Source: CAVVFX01 sp963747535 | GTDB lineage: Bacteria > Acidobacteriota > Terriglobia > Bryobacterales > Bryobacteraceae | DNA: 64,000 bases | Assembly: GCA_963747535.1 (NCBI GenBank) | Contig: CAVVFX010000001.1 | Location: 254,118 to 318,117 of the forward strand | Direction: 5' to 3' | In this document: positions 35,020 to 44,264 of the stretch, one piece after another | Position numbering within the stretch: position 1 is the stretch's first letter | Layout of the letters: each line of letters begins with the position of its first letter | Program-made: the position numbers and the translations under genes | Notes under the pieces: generated by a model | Told to the model about the DNA's origin: nothing | Seen by the model: only the letters and a program-made list of their open reading frames with translations | Databases searched by the model: none

Positions 35020-37364
35020 CGTTCTTCATCCCTTCGGGCCAGCGGAAGTTGGATGATGAAGGTCGTTCCGGCGCCATGCTTGGTCTCGAACCGGATCGAA
35101 CCCTGGTGCTTCTGCACGATAACGGAATGCGCAAGGGCCAGGCCCTGTCCAGTGCCCTTTCCGACGTCCTTCGTGGTGAAGAACGGGTCAAAGACCCTGG
35201 ACTGGATGTTCTCTGGAATCCCAGTGCCGGTATCGCTAAGCCGAATTTCAACAAATTGATCTTTTCGCCGCGTAGCTATATGGAGCAAGCCCTTCTGTTC
35301 CGTGCCGCGCACCACATCCGCAATCGCGTGCGCTGCGTTAACGATCAAATTGAGCACAACTTGGTTAAACTCTCCGACGACGCATGGTACTGGCGGCAAG
35401 TCGGGGTCCAAATCGGTTGTAAGATCCGCAACATACTTCCATTCATTCTTCGACACGAGCGCAGTGCTCTCGATTGCACGGTTAATGTCCACGAGGGTCA
35501 TCTCCACTGAGCTTGGATGCGAGAACTCTTTCATCGCACGAACGATTCGAGCGACGTGATCGACCCCTTGAAGTAGTTGCTCTATCGCCAGTGGTACCTC
35601 TCCGCGGAGGTATTCCAAGTCAGTCCGCCCAACCACGTCGTCCCACGCAATAACAAGATCAGTTTTGTTCACCGACCGCAGAGCCTCAGCCAAGTGGCCT
35701 CCGGAATCTACCAGGCGGAAAAGATCGCGGAATCCCTCTTCCAGGAACTTGGCATTGTCGCCGATATACTGGATCGGCGTGTTGATTTCGTGGGCGATAC
35801 CAGCCGCCAACTGTCCGATTGATTCGAGTTTCTGGGCTTGAACAAGCTGTCGCTGGAGCATCTTGATCTCGGTGACATCCCACATTATGTAAGCTCCACC
35901 AACAGCCGCCCCTGTCTGGTCCAGTATTGGAGCTGCGCTGAGCAAAATCTGGATGGATTCAGCGTTCTTTGTTATACATACGGTCTCCAAGTGTTCGGTT
36001 TTCTGCCCTCTGCCAAGGCGTTCGCCGATTTCCTCGTACGGGCGCCGATAGTCGTCCGGCGCGAGTAGGCGAACTGGGGCGCCGGCAATCTCTGTGGCGG
36101 AGTATCCGAAGATCCGCTCGGCACCGGAATTCCAGTTGACGATATTTCCAGCCAAATCGCTACTAAAGATTGCCAGATCGGCGAACTCCACTATCGCCGC
36201 GAACTCGCGGTTCGATCTCTCCGCTACCTTGCCTGCCGTAATATCGAAGTCGACGCCTATTAGCTTGCTCGGCTGCATATTCGAATCGAACACTACCGTC
36301 GACTTGGTATGTAGCCATCGGATACTGCCGTCTGGCCACACAATTCGATACTGGTAGTCAGGATTCTCCGACCGACTTGAAGGGGCTAATGCGTCTCGCA
36401 TTATGACTTCACGATCGTCGGGATGGATTCTCTGAGCCCATTGCTGTAATGTCAGGCCTTCCAGGTCAGACTGAATACCGTAGATCTTGAAGAGTTCCTT
36501 CGACCAATTCGATTTCCCAGTTTTTAAATCCATTTCCCAGACACCCAGGCCCAGGCCGGCATGTGGTAGTTTCAGCCGGCGCTCCGTGATTCGCAACGGC
36601 TCTTCCGTTTGTCTGCGATCCGTGACATCGCGATGAATGCCGACCGAGCCTTGAACACATCCTTTCTTGTCACGCAAACCCGAAAAGGAGATGTCCACTA
36701 TAAGCCGTTTGCCGCGCGCATCGACGCACGTGATTACGCCTTTCCAGTGGCCATTCTGAACGATCTGAGCATGGATAGCAGCACTTTCTTCCTCAGATGA
36801 CACAGCGCAGTTGTACGCTTTTTTTAGCACTTCCTGGGCATCGCGGCCAAATAGATTTTCGGCGGCGCGGTTCCAATAAATGATTCTGAAATTCCGGTCG
36901 ACCGTGACGATTGCGTCATTATCACATTCCAACCATTCAAAGAGCGCGCGAAGCGCATCGCTGGTGAAGTCCCCAACACCTTTTGAAATGAGCTCTGCAA
37001 TCGCACATCGGAATTCCTGTTCTGCTTCTACTCGCCGCCGGGTGCTCACATCCTGCGAGATCACTAGAATCGCGTTCCGGCCTTCGAAGCAAAGGTCGGT
37101 TTGAATGACCTCTGCTGCGAAGGTCTTCCCATTTTTTGCGCGGTGGGGCCAAACGCCGGCAAGATTTGTTCCGGTCGTAGTGGTAGCCGCCTTGAATGGG
37201 ACGATGGAGTCAACGGTTAGCGAAAGACACTCTTCCTTGCTATATCCGTACGTGCGGATCGCCGCCTCGTTCAGTGCAACTATCCCGAGAGTTTGTGGAT
37301 CGAAAACCCACATCGGCTGTGGGTTCATTTCGAATAAGGTGCGGAACTGGTCGGTGGAAGGCAT
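35016..37364 (-). CDS. Multi-PAS histidine kinase
   Basis: About 782 residues from ATG 37364 (GAGG upstream; the in-frame ATG at 37472 is disfavoured). Four PAS/PAC repeats: FRTLFEMNPQPMWVFDPQTL, IVTVDRNFRIIYWNRAAENL, WSKELFKIYGIQSD, LAIFSSDLAGNIVNWNSGAE. Then a DHp domain with the phospho-His in GQLAAGIAHEINTPIQYIGD (near residue 524) and a CA domain with N-box LNLIVNAAHAIAD, DTGTGIPENI and GKGTGQGLALAHSVI. No transmembrane helix, so a soluble sensor, probably of redox or a small ligand. Operon of kinase, HDOD regulator and receiver, flanked by IS6 copies B and C. Confidence 0.92.
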   Translation of the reverse strand: MPSTDQFRTLFEMNPQPMWVFDPQTLGIVALNEAAIRTYGYSKEECLSLTVDSIVPFKAATTTTGTNLAGVWPHRAKNGKTFAAEVIQTDLCFEGRNAILVISQDVSTRRRVEAEQEFRCAIAELISKGVGDFTSDALRALFEWLECDNDAIVTVDRNFRIIYWNRAAENLFGRDAQEVLKKAYNCAVSSEEESAAIHAQIVQNGHWKGVITCVDARGKRLIVDISFSGLRDKKGCVQGSVGIHRDVTDRRQTEEPLRITERRLKLPHAGLGLGVWEMDLKTGKSNWSKELFKIYGIQSDLEGLTLQQWAQRIHPDDREVIMRDALAPSSRSENPDYQYRIVWPDGSIRWLHTKSTVVFDSNMQPSKLIGVDFDITAGKVAERSNREFAAIVEFADLAIFSSDLAGNIVNWNSGAERIFGYSATEIAGAPVRLLAPDDYRRPYEEIGERLGRGQKTEHLETVCITKNAESIQILLSAAPILDQTGAAVGGAYIMWDVTEIKMLQRQLVQAQKLESIGQLAAGIAHEINTPIQYIGDNAKFLEEGFRDLFRLVDSGGHLAEALRSVNKTDLVIAWDDVVGRTDLEYLRGEVPLAIEQLLQGVDHVARIVRAMKEFSHPSSVEMTLVDINRAIESTALVSKNEWKYVADLTTDLDPDLPPVPCVVGEFNQVVLNLIVNAAHAIADVVRGTEQKGLLHIATRRKDQFVEIRLSDTGTGIPENIQSRVFDPFFTTKDVGKGTGQGLALAHSVIVQKHQGSIRFETKHGAGTTFIIQLPLARRDEER

Positions 37365-37590
37365 CACGTCACTTGCCCTCGTCTGGCGATATTGGAGCTG
37401 ACACCCTGGAAAGAAGACTCGCAACTGACTGAATACTGTAAGAACTGAGGCGAATTGGTGGCTCGAACGCAAAACGTTGTCGATATAATATGCGCAACTG
37501 GACCTCCACTGACTGTCATGTTGATTGCTTTAATCCTCATATCGGTGGAACTACAGCATGGTTCCAATGTATTTAAACGTTAATTAGGAG

Positions 37591-38418
37591 GGTAGTGTTG
37601 CAACTTTCAAACTGCGCGTAGGAGCGGGTGCAGTGGGTGTTTGCCTTGGCCTTAAGCGGCCAGTTCGAACACTTCGTTGATGAACTGATTCTGACGCCGA
37701 ACATCAGTCCCGCTCACCCATCGAACCTGTCCCTTTCGCAGCATGTGGATCGCTTCGTAACCCTGAATCGTTCGTCGCGCCGAATGGAATTCTCGGAACC
37801 CTTGCTTGGCATTCACTCGTCGTTTGATAGCTCGGTGGTCTTGCTCGATGATGTTGTTCAAATACTGCACCGGCCGGTGCCCGCACCATGGAGGGAGCGC
37901 TCCTTCCTTCTTAACGGCCGAGATTGCCGAGGGGTAGATGGGTGCCAAATCCGTGTTAATGACGCGAGGCTGTGGATGTGATGGATCGCGCAGTGCTTTC
38001 CGAAACAGCCGTTTGGCCGCATCCGCGTCGCGCCGAGCCGACAATAGGAAATCGATCGTCGCACCCGCCGAATCGATTGCTCGATACAGATAACGCCAAT
38101 GGCCCTTAACACGAACGTAAGTCTCGTCGACGCGCCAGGACTTATTTGTGGGCTTGAGGTGACGCCGAAGCCGTTGCTGTAGTTCAGGGCCATAACGCTG
38201 CACCCAACGCCATATCGTCGTGTGATCGGCTTCCAGGCCCCGCTCCTCCAATAGCTCTTCGACATCGCGCAACGATAACGAGTATCGCAGGTACCAACGA
38301 ACGGCACAAAGAATGATCGCGGGCTCGGTCTGCCGCCATTTGAAGATCGCTCGTCGATTAGCCACGGGGGGTCTTTCAAGCCTACCAGTCCGCGCCTGCG
38401 CGAAGTTGCAACACTACC
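37591..38418 (-). mobile_element. IS6-family element, copy C (intact)
   Basis: 828 bp with perfect GGTAGTGTTGCAACTT-type inverted ends and a full-length transposase. Flanks (ATTAGGAG / GTTTTGAG) show no target duplication. As the only intact copy it could mobilise copies A and B, and the segments between them, by IS26-like replicative transposition. Confidence 0.92.
37652..38365 (-). CDS. IS6-family transposase
   Basis: 237 residues, normal length for IS6/IS26. N-terminal HTH (SLSLRDVEELLEERGLEADH then TTIWRWVQRYG), catalytic core WRVDETYVRVKGHWRYLYRA (first Asp), VINTDLAPIYP (second Asp) and NNIIEQDHRAIKRR (Glu). C-terminal HMLRKGQVRW is conserved in the family. All catalytic residues are present, so it should be active. 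Confidence 0.95.
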   Translation of the reverse strand: MANRRAIFKWRQTEPAIILCAVRWYLRYSLSLRDVEELLEERGLEADHTTIWRWVQRYGPELQQRLRRHLKPTNKSWRVDETYVRVKGHWRYLYRAIDSAGATIDFLLSARRDADAAKRLFRKALRDPSHPQPRVINTDLAPIYPSAISAVKKEGALPPWCGHRPVQYLNNIIEQDHRAIKRRVNAKQGFREFHSARRTIQGYEAIHMLRKGQVRWVSGTDVRRQNQFINEVFELAA

Positions 38419-39056
38419 GTTTTGAGACCTTCAGATGGGCTGGAAGTGGTCCGCAGAGCAACAAACGCTTGCACAATACGGTTTCTATGGAAATTTTATG
38501 CCGTTTTTCGACACCTAAGGTCCACATAGCTGAGAGAAATTCGCGCCCGATAGGGCGAACCGCGGTACGGTTTGGTTCGACCATAAGGCAGGGGACGATA
38601 GTGGCCCACTATAAGCTAGGGGACGATAGTTCTTGGCCGGATTCGACCCCGCCTTCTGGATTCGGTTTAGATTTAACCGTGCGCGTGTCCGGGGTTAACA
38701 GCCGAAAGGTCTTTTTAATTGAGCTACAGGGCCAATAGACCGTCTGGTACCATAGTTTACTAGATTACTAACACACTACTCTACAAGGTTATCAGTAAAC
38801 CAACTAATCAACCAGTTTATTAGTATATCAGTGGACGATAGAAGTAAGGTATTTGGGTCCAGAGGTCAAGTGCCAAACCGCCAAATCATTTGGGTATCCG
38901 GGCGAGCAACATGTCTTTAACACACTCCGGCCGCTTGAACGCGGAAGGGCAGGGAAGTCTCAATTGATGCACGTTCAGGCGCTTAAAGCGTTCCAGCTCC
39001 TCATCCCGCCTAATTGTCTATCCTTGCCTCGACATGAAATACAACGCCCTCTGACC
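38419..39056. other. Non-coding 0.64-kb interval with repeats
   Basis: No credible gene. AGGGGACGATAGT occurs twice (38590-38602, 38618-38630) with a third related TGGACGATAG at 38831-38840. Between them an AT-rich stretch (about 38755-38830) repeats short ACTAA/TTAGT words in both orientations (for example CTAATCAACCAGTTTATTAG). It lies 3' of the solitary integrase and could hold its attachment or control sites. Confidence 0.5.
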
Positions 39057-39947
39057 TTACAGCGGGAGGAATCTACTGGAGCTGTCGTTGGGGCGGGCGT
39101 GGAGATAGCGGCCGGTGGTGGTGATGCTGGCATGGCCGAGGGTGGTCTGCACCAAATGAATCGGCGCGCCGCGGTCGAGGGCGTGGGAGGCGTGCGCGTG
39201 CCGGAACCAGTGCGGCGAGACCGGAAGTTCGATGCCGGCGCGCGCTGCTGCCTGGCGAACCACCTGGAGCACAGCCAGCGGCCGCAGAACTCCGCCGTTG
39301 CTTTTCTTGCGGGAGCGGAAGACCGGATCGCCGGGTTCCGCGCTGTCACCCCGCAAGCCGGTGACGAGTTTCCAGACGGAAGCAGGGATCTTGACAGCCC
39401 GGGTGACGCCGCCTTTTCCGAGCACCGTCACCTGGCCGCCGTCCGAGTTCGCCTGCAGATCCTGCCAGCAGAGGCCGCACAGCTCGCTCACCCGCATGCC
39501 GGAGGCATAGAGGAGGGTGAGGATCGCCCGGTTGCGGGGATTCGTCTCCAGGCTCAGGACCCGGTGTAGATCGGCTTCCGGCAAAATGCGCTCGGCCAGG
39601 CGGCTGCGAACTGCCAGCAAACGGAGGGCGCGACCAACATCGTAAGACAGGTATCCCGTCCGGTGAGCGAAGGCAAGCAGAGACTTAATCGCTGATAGAG
39701 TCCTGTACCGGCTGGCCGGCGCCAGCTCGCCGAGCGAGTCCGCGAAGCCTTGGAGATCTGCCAAGGTCACCTGCAGGAACGGTTTGCGCGCCCACGCCAG
39801 AAAGTGATCCACATCGGCCCGATAGGCTCGCTGGGTGTGCCGGGACCGGCCATGCATCCAGATCTCCAGCAGTTGGGTGTCGGAGTTAGCCCGGGGCGCT
39901 TCCGGCAGCTCTGTAAAAACCGGAGAAACCGCAATTTCTTCGCTCAT
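39057..39947 (-). CDS. Solitary tyrosine recombinase (XerD-like)
   Basis: 296 residues, complete. Core-binding N-domain (SRHTQRAYRADVDHFLAWAR) and catalytic domain with Arg in LYASGMRVSELCGLCWQDL, Lys in VLGKGGVTRAVKIP, HxxR as HWFRHAHASH, and LGHASITTTGRYLHA with the Tyr nucleophile. Typical of mobile-element integrases rather than chromosome-dimer Xer because no dif-like context is seen. A 13-bp perfect hairpin lies 18 bp upstream. Confidence 0.9.
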   Translation of the reverse strand: MSEEIAVSPVFTELPEAPRANSDTQLLEIWMHGRSRHTQRAYRADVDHFLAWARKPFLQVTLADLQGFADSLGELAPASRYRTLSAIKSLLAFAHRTGYLSYDVGRALRLLAVRSRLAERILPEADLHRVLSLETNPRNRAILTLLYASGMRVSELCGLCWQDLQANSDGGQVTVLGKGGVTRAVKIPASVWKLVTGLRGDSAEPGDPVFRSRKKSNGGVLRPLAVLQVVRQAAARAGIELPVSPHWFRHAHASHALDRGAPIHLVQTTLGHASITTTGRYLHARPNDSSSRFLPL

Positions 39948-39964
39948 TTCTGTCAGTCTAGCAC

Positions 39965-39995
39965 GAAAGATAGATAATGTCCTTATCTATCTTTC
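39965..39995. promoter_or_regulatory. Perfect 13-bp inverted repeat before integrase
   Basis: GAAAGATAGATAA (39965-39977) and its exact complement (39983-39995) are separated by TGTCC. The dyad sits 18-48 bp upstream of the integrase start, where it could serve as an operator for autoregulation or a recombinase binding site. It is AT-rich and lies outside any gene. Confidence 0.55.
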
Positions 39996-40591
39996 AAGAA
40001 ACAGGCACAACTGTTGCATTTTGCGCACCTGCGCACTAACATAGTCGATTCACCTAGCCTCGTAAAGTAGTCCATAATAAAGGGGAATTCCGTTGACCCT
40101 CAAAATGGACAGCGGGCCGCGTGATCCTGCCCAACCCCTTCGGGACCGGCTCACGTTGCATGCTGGGAGCGATCTTGAACATCGAGCAAACTCAGGACCT
40201 GCTGAGGCCTGCTGACCGAAGATCAGATTTCACACTGCACTCCCTTTGGCAATATGCGAGGTTAGTTCCCTTCGCAGCCAGGTATGGTTGTTTCTTTTAT
40301 ATTTGCCGGGCACTTTGTCATTGTAGTGGTGCGCCCGTGATAGATCCGGGACCATTCCTGGAATTTTGTACGCTAAGCCGCGCTAACTTGGTTGAGCTGA
40401 GGGGCCGCCGCGTTCAATCGCACGCTGGCCGAGTTTCTCTTCAATGCCCGACGGAGCAGCATTCTGAACACGGCAAGCTCAGGACCGTGATTGACCGGAG
40501 CTCGCCCGCGAACTGCGCGAGTACTTCAAGAGGTTGCCATGAGAATTTCAAAAAGTTGCGTAGGTGTCGCATTCTGTCGTGTATGGGCAAT
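39996..40591. other. Degenerate interval, no intact gene
   Basis: Across 40370-40545 three frames in turn give plausible protein fragments (AFNRTLAEFLFNARRSSILN, then PELARELREYFKRLP), suggesting a heavily frameshifted short gene of unknown kind. The rest shows nothing recognisable. The long plus-strand ORF here reads through into the antisense of the protease gene and is not credible. Confidence 0.35.
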
Positions 40592-41320
40592 TCATGCGCC
40601 TTGCCACAGAAGAAGAGTCAAATTGTAGCAGCCGTGCATGAGAGCGGCGGCCAGAGCGGAGCCGGTAGAAATTCTGACCAACCCGTAAGCCGTGCCAGTC
40701 AGCGTAATCCACAGCAACGTTGAGAGCGAGGGGAAGCGGCCGCGGAAAATACCATGCTCGAGTGCGAAAGCGGCTCCGGTCAACAACGCCGCTAAGAGCG
40801 GTTTAAAGTGGCGCTGGACAACAGGCAAGACTGCGCCTCTCCAAACGGTCTCTTCCACCAATCCAGCACCAAGGACACCAAACAGAAGCGCGTCTACAGT
40901 CGTGTGAAAGTGGATCCGAAATCGTCTCGGGTTCTCGATCAGCATTACCATAAGCCCCAGGCCCACTCCGGAGACCGCAGCGACCGCCCAATCGATTGCT
41001 TTGTGCGGCCGTACCCACCCCAAAGCAGCCCACGGACTCCGCCGAAAACGCACGTAGAGAATGAGATAAAGAATGGCGAGCGGTCCTGGAACATCGGTCA
41101 TGGCGCCTGCGGTGGCGGCAGACAATCCGAAATGGAGAACAATCTGATAAAGGCACGTGACCAGCAGAACCATTCCTGCCGCATACAGCGCCAAGTCGTA
41201 CCATCCCCAGAAGGGCTCCAGATTCCCTGACAACGCAAGCATTCTCGCTCCGGTAATTGGTTGCTTGTTCCCTTCCGCGGGTATGGTTCTCCGGCGAGAA
41301 GCCTTTGAGGTTGGCATCAC
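40592..41320 (-). CDS. CPBP-family intramembrane metalloprotease
   Basis: 242 residues, about six membrane helices. The Abi/CPBP motifs are present: the GLVEETVWRGAVLP glutamate pair and Arg, FALEHGIF with the second-motif His, and the third motif AALMHGCYNL. These residues bind catalytic metal within the membrane. Family members process prenylated proteins or peptides, and some confer immunity to bacteriocins. It stands alone; the start at 41320 or at Met27 (LALSGN) cannot be decided from the ribosome site. Confidence 0.85.
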   Translation of the reverse strand: MMPTSKASRRRTIPAEGNKQPITGARMLALSGNLEPFWGWYDLALYAAGMVLLVTCLYQIVLHFGLSAATAGAMTDVPGPLAILYLILYVRFRRSPWAALGWVRPHKAIDWAVAAVSGVGLGLMVMLIENPRRFRIHFHTTVDALLFGVLGAGLVEETVWRGAVLPVVQRHFKPLLAALLTGAAFALEHGIFRGRFPSLSTLLWITLTGTAYGLVRISTGSALAAALMHGCYNLTLLLWQGA

Positions 41321-41350
41321 TTCTCATGCTGGCATGCGAAGTCGAATAAA

Positions 41351-41569
41351 TCACGCCGAAATCGTGTCGCAGCTTCCAAATATTGAACGTGTGCCAACAA
41401 CGAGTTCGGAAGAATACACGTAGAAGGAGGAGGCGTATCGCAAAAGACCGGGAGCGATGGAACGGTCCGCCGGGTCACGACGGCGGGCGCGTGCCACAAG
41501 CACGAGCGCCAAGGCTACGGCTCCCGCGATGATGACAAACGCGTACTCCACGGCTCCCAATTGTGGCAC
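41351..41569 (-). CDS. Possible small single-pass membrane protein
   Basis: 72 residues: VEYAFVIIAGAVALALVLVA is a clear membrane helix followed by a basic stop-transfer (RARRRDPADR). No ribosome site stands out and the C-terminal part looks less natural. Upstream of the protease on the same strand, 30 bp away, so it could be co-expressed. Confidence 0.4.
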   Translation of the reverse strand: MPQLGAVEYAFVIIAGAVALALVLVARARRRDPADRSIAPGLLRYASSFYVYSSELVVGTRSIFGSCDTISA

Positions 41570-41612
41570 AGCCTCGTGTCTCCGAAACGGGTGCCCGCAT
41601 GAAATCGGTTAC

Positions 41613-41883
41613 CCAAAGTACCATGCGTTCCATTGAAAGCAGATCCCCCGGGGCGCAACATTAAAGGGTGCGAAGGGTGAGCGGTCGTGTGGCAGGTCAT
41701 TGTCATCGGAAGAAACGATCCTTACCCTCGCGCGCCAACTGGGTGCCCCGGGCCCGACGGGCGCGTGCATCGAACACGCCCCGGCGATCCCGCGTTCGTC
41801 GGCCCGACAAGAAGACTACCAAAAGTACTATGTGCTCCATTGAAACAAGATCGCCCTTGGCGCAATATCGAGAGGGTGCGGAG
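41613..41883. repeat. Imperfect 60-bp direct repeat flanking a GC-rich segment
   Basis: A block reading CAAAGTACCATGCGTTCCAT then TGAAAGCAGATCCCCCGGGG (from about 41613) recurs as AAAAGTACTATGTGCTCCAT then TGAAACAAGATCGCCCTTGG (from about 41819), each ending GGGTGCG. The 205-bp period encloses GC-rich repeat DNA (GGCGATCCCGCGTTCGTCGG). It looks like a duplication around, or caused by, a GC-rich repeat. Confidence 0.7.
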
Positions 41884-41924
41884 ATCTTCTGGAACTAAAT
41901 CGCACGAGAGCACAGATCACCCGC

Positions 41925-42374
41925 ATGAAAGAGGCAGTGGCTCGATTAGAGTCACACATAGCACAGCAGATCGACCACAACGCCGTGCTTAGTGAATTGT
42001 CACTCCTCCGCCAGACAGTCGATGCCACAATTCGTATTGTTCAGAAGGCTCAAAGGGAGTCAAGGACAAGCGAGAGGTCATACGGTATGGACCACGCCAA
42101 AGAATATGCGGAACCTCTCATCGAAGCGGTCACCAGCCTCGATTGGAGTGTTGACCATCCTAGGCACGCCATGAAAGCGATACAAGAGGCGGTTCTCAAA
42201 AATACCGGCGACCGCTTGTCAGACGCGGAAGCACTCATCGTGCTTAGCCGGCTGGTGGACCGCAAACTCATCCGGACAAGAATCGATCCACCAGCCAGCC
42301 ATTTTGCCGAATCCGGAAGGTCAATCACCGGCCGCAAAGGCAAATATTTCCGGGTCCCCGAGAATGAGCGCTGA
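41925..42374 (+). CDS. Hypothetical 149-residue protein
   Basis: Soluble, with an N-terminal coiled-coil-like helix (MKEAVARLESHIAQQIDHNA, SLLRQTVDATIRIVQKAQRE) and a C-terminal winged-helix-like portion (DAEALIVLSRLVDRKLIRTR, GRKGKYFRVPENER). No family recognised; a DNA-binding role is possible. First gene of the small-gene array that alternates with GC-rich repeats. Confidence 0.6.
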   Translation: MKEAVARLESHIAQQIDHNAVLSELSLLRQTVDATIRIVQKAQRESRTSERSYGMDHAKEYAEPLIEAVTSLDWSVDHPRHAMKAIQEAVLKNTGDRLSDAEALIVLSRLVDRKLIRTRIDPPASHFAESGRSITGRKGKYFRVPENER

Positions 42375-42394
42375 ACTTACCCCTCTGACCATTC

Positions 42395-42935
42395 CGCGAG
42401 GTCTCGCGTCGCTGGGCGGCAAGCCGCCTTCACGCGCACGCGGCGGCCACGACAGCTGCGCCCTGCCCGGCGCCGAGCCCCGAACCAGCGCCCTGAACTC
42501 GTGCCCTCGGTCGATCGCTGTTGCGGCGCGAAAAACCGAGAACCGCACCTCGTGGACGCCGGGCGAGCGCGAAAACACCGCGAAACGCGTTTTCACAAAA
42601 GCCGCGTGGCTGTGTAGTTGTGTCCGCGGGTGGCCTCGCGCGAACGAGCTCGCGGCGGTCACGACAGCAGCGACCGGTCCGGCGCCAGGCCCGAATGGGC
42701 GCCCTGAACTCGTGCCCTCGGTCGATCGCCGTTTGCGGCGCGAAAACGTCGACGAGCGCGAAAATACCGCAAAACGCGTTTTGTGTTTTTCAAAAAAGCT
42801 GCGTGGGTGTAATAAAGTGTCGGGTTGTGGGGGTAGAGTTGTCGCGGGGCGCCGCGGCGCCCCGCGTTCATCGCCGAGTTCGAACGTGCACGCGGCGATC
42901 ATGACACAGCGCCGGGTCCGGCGCCGGCAATGTCG
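42395..42935 (+). repeat. GC-rich mosaic repeat, two full copies plus a front module
   Basis: Copy one (about 42405-42630) and copy two (42631-42835) each run front, middle (CTCGTGCCCTCGGTCGATCG) and tail (GAGCGCGAAAACACCGCGAA; TTTTTCAAAAAAGCTGCGTG). The second tail is the variant ending GGGTGTAATAAAGTGTCGGG also found at 48.57 kb. A front module follows (42841-42935), opening with the perfect 18-bp palindrome GGGGCGCCGCGGCGCCCC at 42846-42863. Confidence 0.8.
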
Positions 42936-42996
42936 ACCGTAGCGGGAAGCAGCCCATGTGCATAAACGCTCCTTTGTCGCACAGCAAATCCTTGCG

Positions 42997-43215
42997 TCAG
43001 TCGCCCGAGGAACGATGGGAAACGCGTTGGTGCTGCATCAGGACGGTCACAGATTTCCCCTCCAACGAGGCCAACTCGATCTGAAGCGCTTCGGCTTTCT
43101 CATGATCGTAGCTGTGCAGGGCGTTCTCCGCCGCTTGTCGGAGCCTGCGGATTTGGGACACGCACTCCCGATAATCGTCCCATATTGACTGACATTCCGG
43201 GCAGGAGTCGATCAT
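42997..43215 (-). CDS. Small CxxC helical protein
   Basis: About 72 residues from Met at 43215 (MIDSCPECQSIWDDYRECVS); a start at 43233 adds six. N-terminal CPEC, then one long amphipathic helical region (RRLRQAAENALHSYDHEKAE, ALQIELASLEGKSVT). Resembles the generic acidobacterial small proteins with an N-terminal Cys pair and helical hairpin. Function unknown. Flanked on both sides by GC-rich repeats. Confidence 0.5.
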   Translation of the reverse strand: MIDSCPECQSIWDDYRECVSQIRRLRQAAENALHSYDHEKAEALQIELASLEGKSVTVLMQHQRVSHRSSGD

Positions 43216-43284
43216 GGGCGCTTGGAAAACCAACCAACTAGGTTGCCCCAGATGGCGTCGAAGTTACAATCATACGCGACGTTG

Positions 43285-43530
43285 ATCGCCGCCGTTGCGG
43301 CGACCCCGCGTTCGCCGCCTCGCTCGAACGCGCCCGCAGCGGTAACGAAAGCAGCGCCCGGTCCCGTCGTCGTGGCCCCGAACGAGCGCCCTGAGCTCGT
43401 GCCCTCGCTCGATCGCCGTTGCGGCGCGAAAAACCGAGAACCGCGAACCTCGCGGACGTCGACGAGCGCGAAAACGCCGCGAAACGCGCGTGTTTCAAAA
43501 AACTGCGTGGCTGTATCATTCTGTGCGGGA
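43285..43530 (+). repeat. GC-rich mosaic repeat, full copy
   Basis: Front (GCGGCGACCCCGCGTTCGCC, GCCTCGCTCGAACGCGCCCG), middle (CTCGATCGCCGTTGCGGCGC, GAAAAACCGAGAACCGCGAA) and tail (GTCGACGAGCGCGAAAACGC, GTTTCAAAAAACTGCGTGGC) in order. This is one of the most complete copies. Confidence 0.8.
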
Positions 43531-44264
43531 AAGGCTGAAGCCCGGGAGAATTTCGCCCGCGAAGAAACGCGACCGTTTGCGTGGAAACATGCCGAAGGTT
43601 AGCAACACGCAGGTGAACCATCGGATGGGTCGTCCCAGTACGATCCGGTCCCCACCCGGCCCGAGACACTCGAATGGGTACTTTTTGATCTTTTGCAGTC
43701 CTAGTACGCTCGGAATTGTGATCGTGGTGTCTCTACGATCGGGAGAAAGGCAGCATCACCGTTGCTGTAAGGGCCCTCAAGATGCAGATTGGCGCGCTGG
43801 CATTCGCTGTCGCACTCAGTTTCACCACCCTCCTGGACACTGCTTCCAGTAAGGTTTCACGGAATTTGCTGGCATTGAGTTCGGCCGTCCAGGGAAATCA
43901 GAGCAATCCGGGCGATCCCGCGCAGGTAATCGGCCAATACCGCGTGGCGCCCATCGACCCATACCGCCAAAAGATCGAACTCATAGGAGAGTGCCTCCAC
44001 CGGATCCTTGATGTGATCAAGGCCGCGCATTATCAGATGCCGGCGCCCGCGATCCTGAACTTGGCGGATGACATGGATGTTAACTATAGTTCTTGGGATC
44101 GACCGGTTCAGGGTATGCTCACGCGCCGGAGCCGAACGGCCGGATGCCGCGGCGGTATGACGGTAGCACCCGGCTCGGCGCCGGCAGCTTGCGCTAGACG
44201 GCAGGCCAGTGCTTTCCGGATAACTTGGCGGAAGCGATCCGCCGCCAGCGCCAGTGAGTTTAGG
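43531..44264. other. Interval with ambiguous coding on both strands
   Basis: Around 43780-44110 both strands stay open. The plus frame from 43782 starts with a signal-peptide-like MQIGALAFAVALSFTTLLDT and continues QYRVAPIDPYRQKIELIGEC; the minus frame reads IVNIHVIRQVQDRGRRHLIM then EALSYEFDLLAVWVDGRHAV. I cannot decide which, if either, is a gene. The rest is repeat-like GC-rich sequence. Confidence 0.35.

Noticed and set aside
38853..39569. Plus-strand ORF over the integrase
   Set aside because: It lies antisense to an integrase with all catalytic residues; no ribosome site or family signal.
40121..40723. Plus-strand 200-residue ORF
   Set aside because: Runs into the antisense of the CPBP protease gene and spans a visibly frameshifted region.
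42304..42942. Long plus- and minus-strand ORFs across GC-rich repeats, with Arg/Ala/Pro-rich translations
   Set aside because: The same low-complexity translations recur in every repeat copy and on both strands, have no ribosome sites and start or stop at module borders, so they are by-products of GC content.
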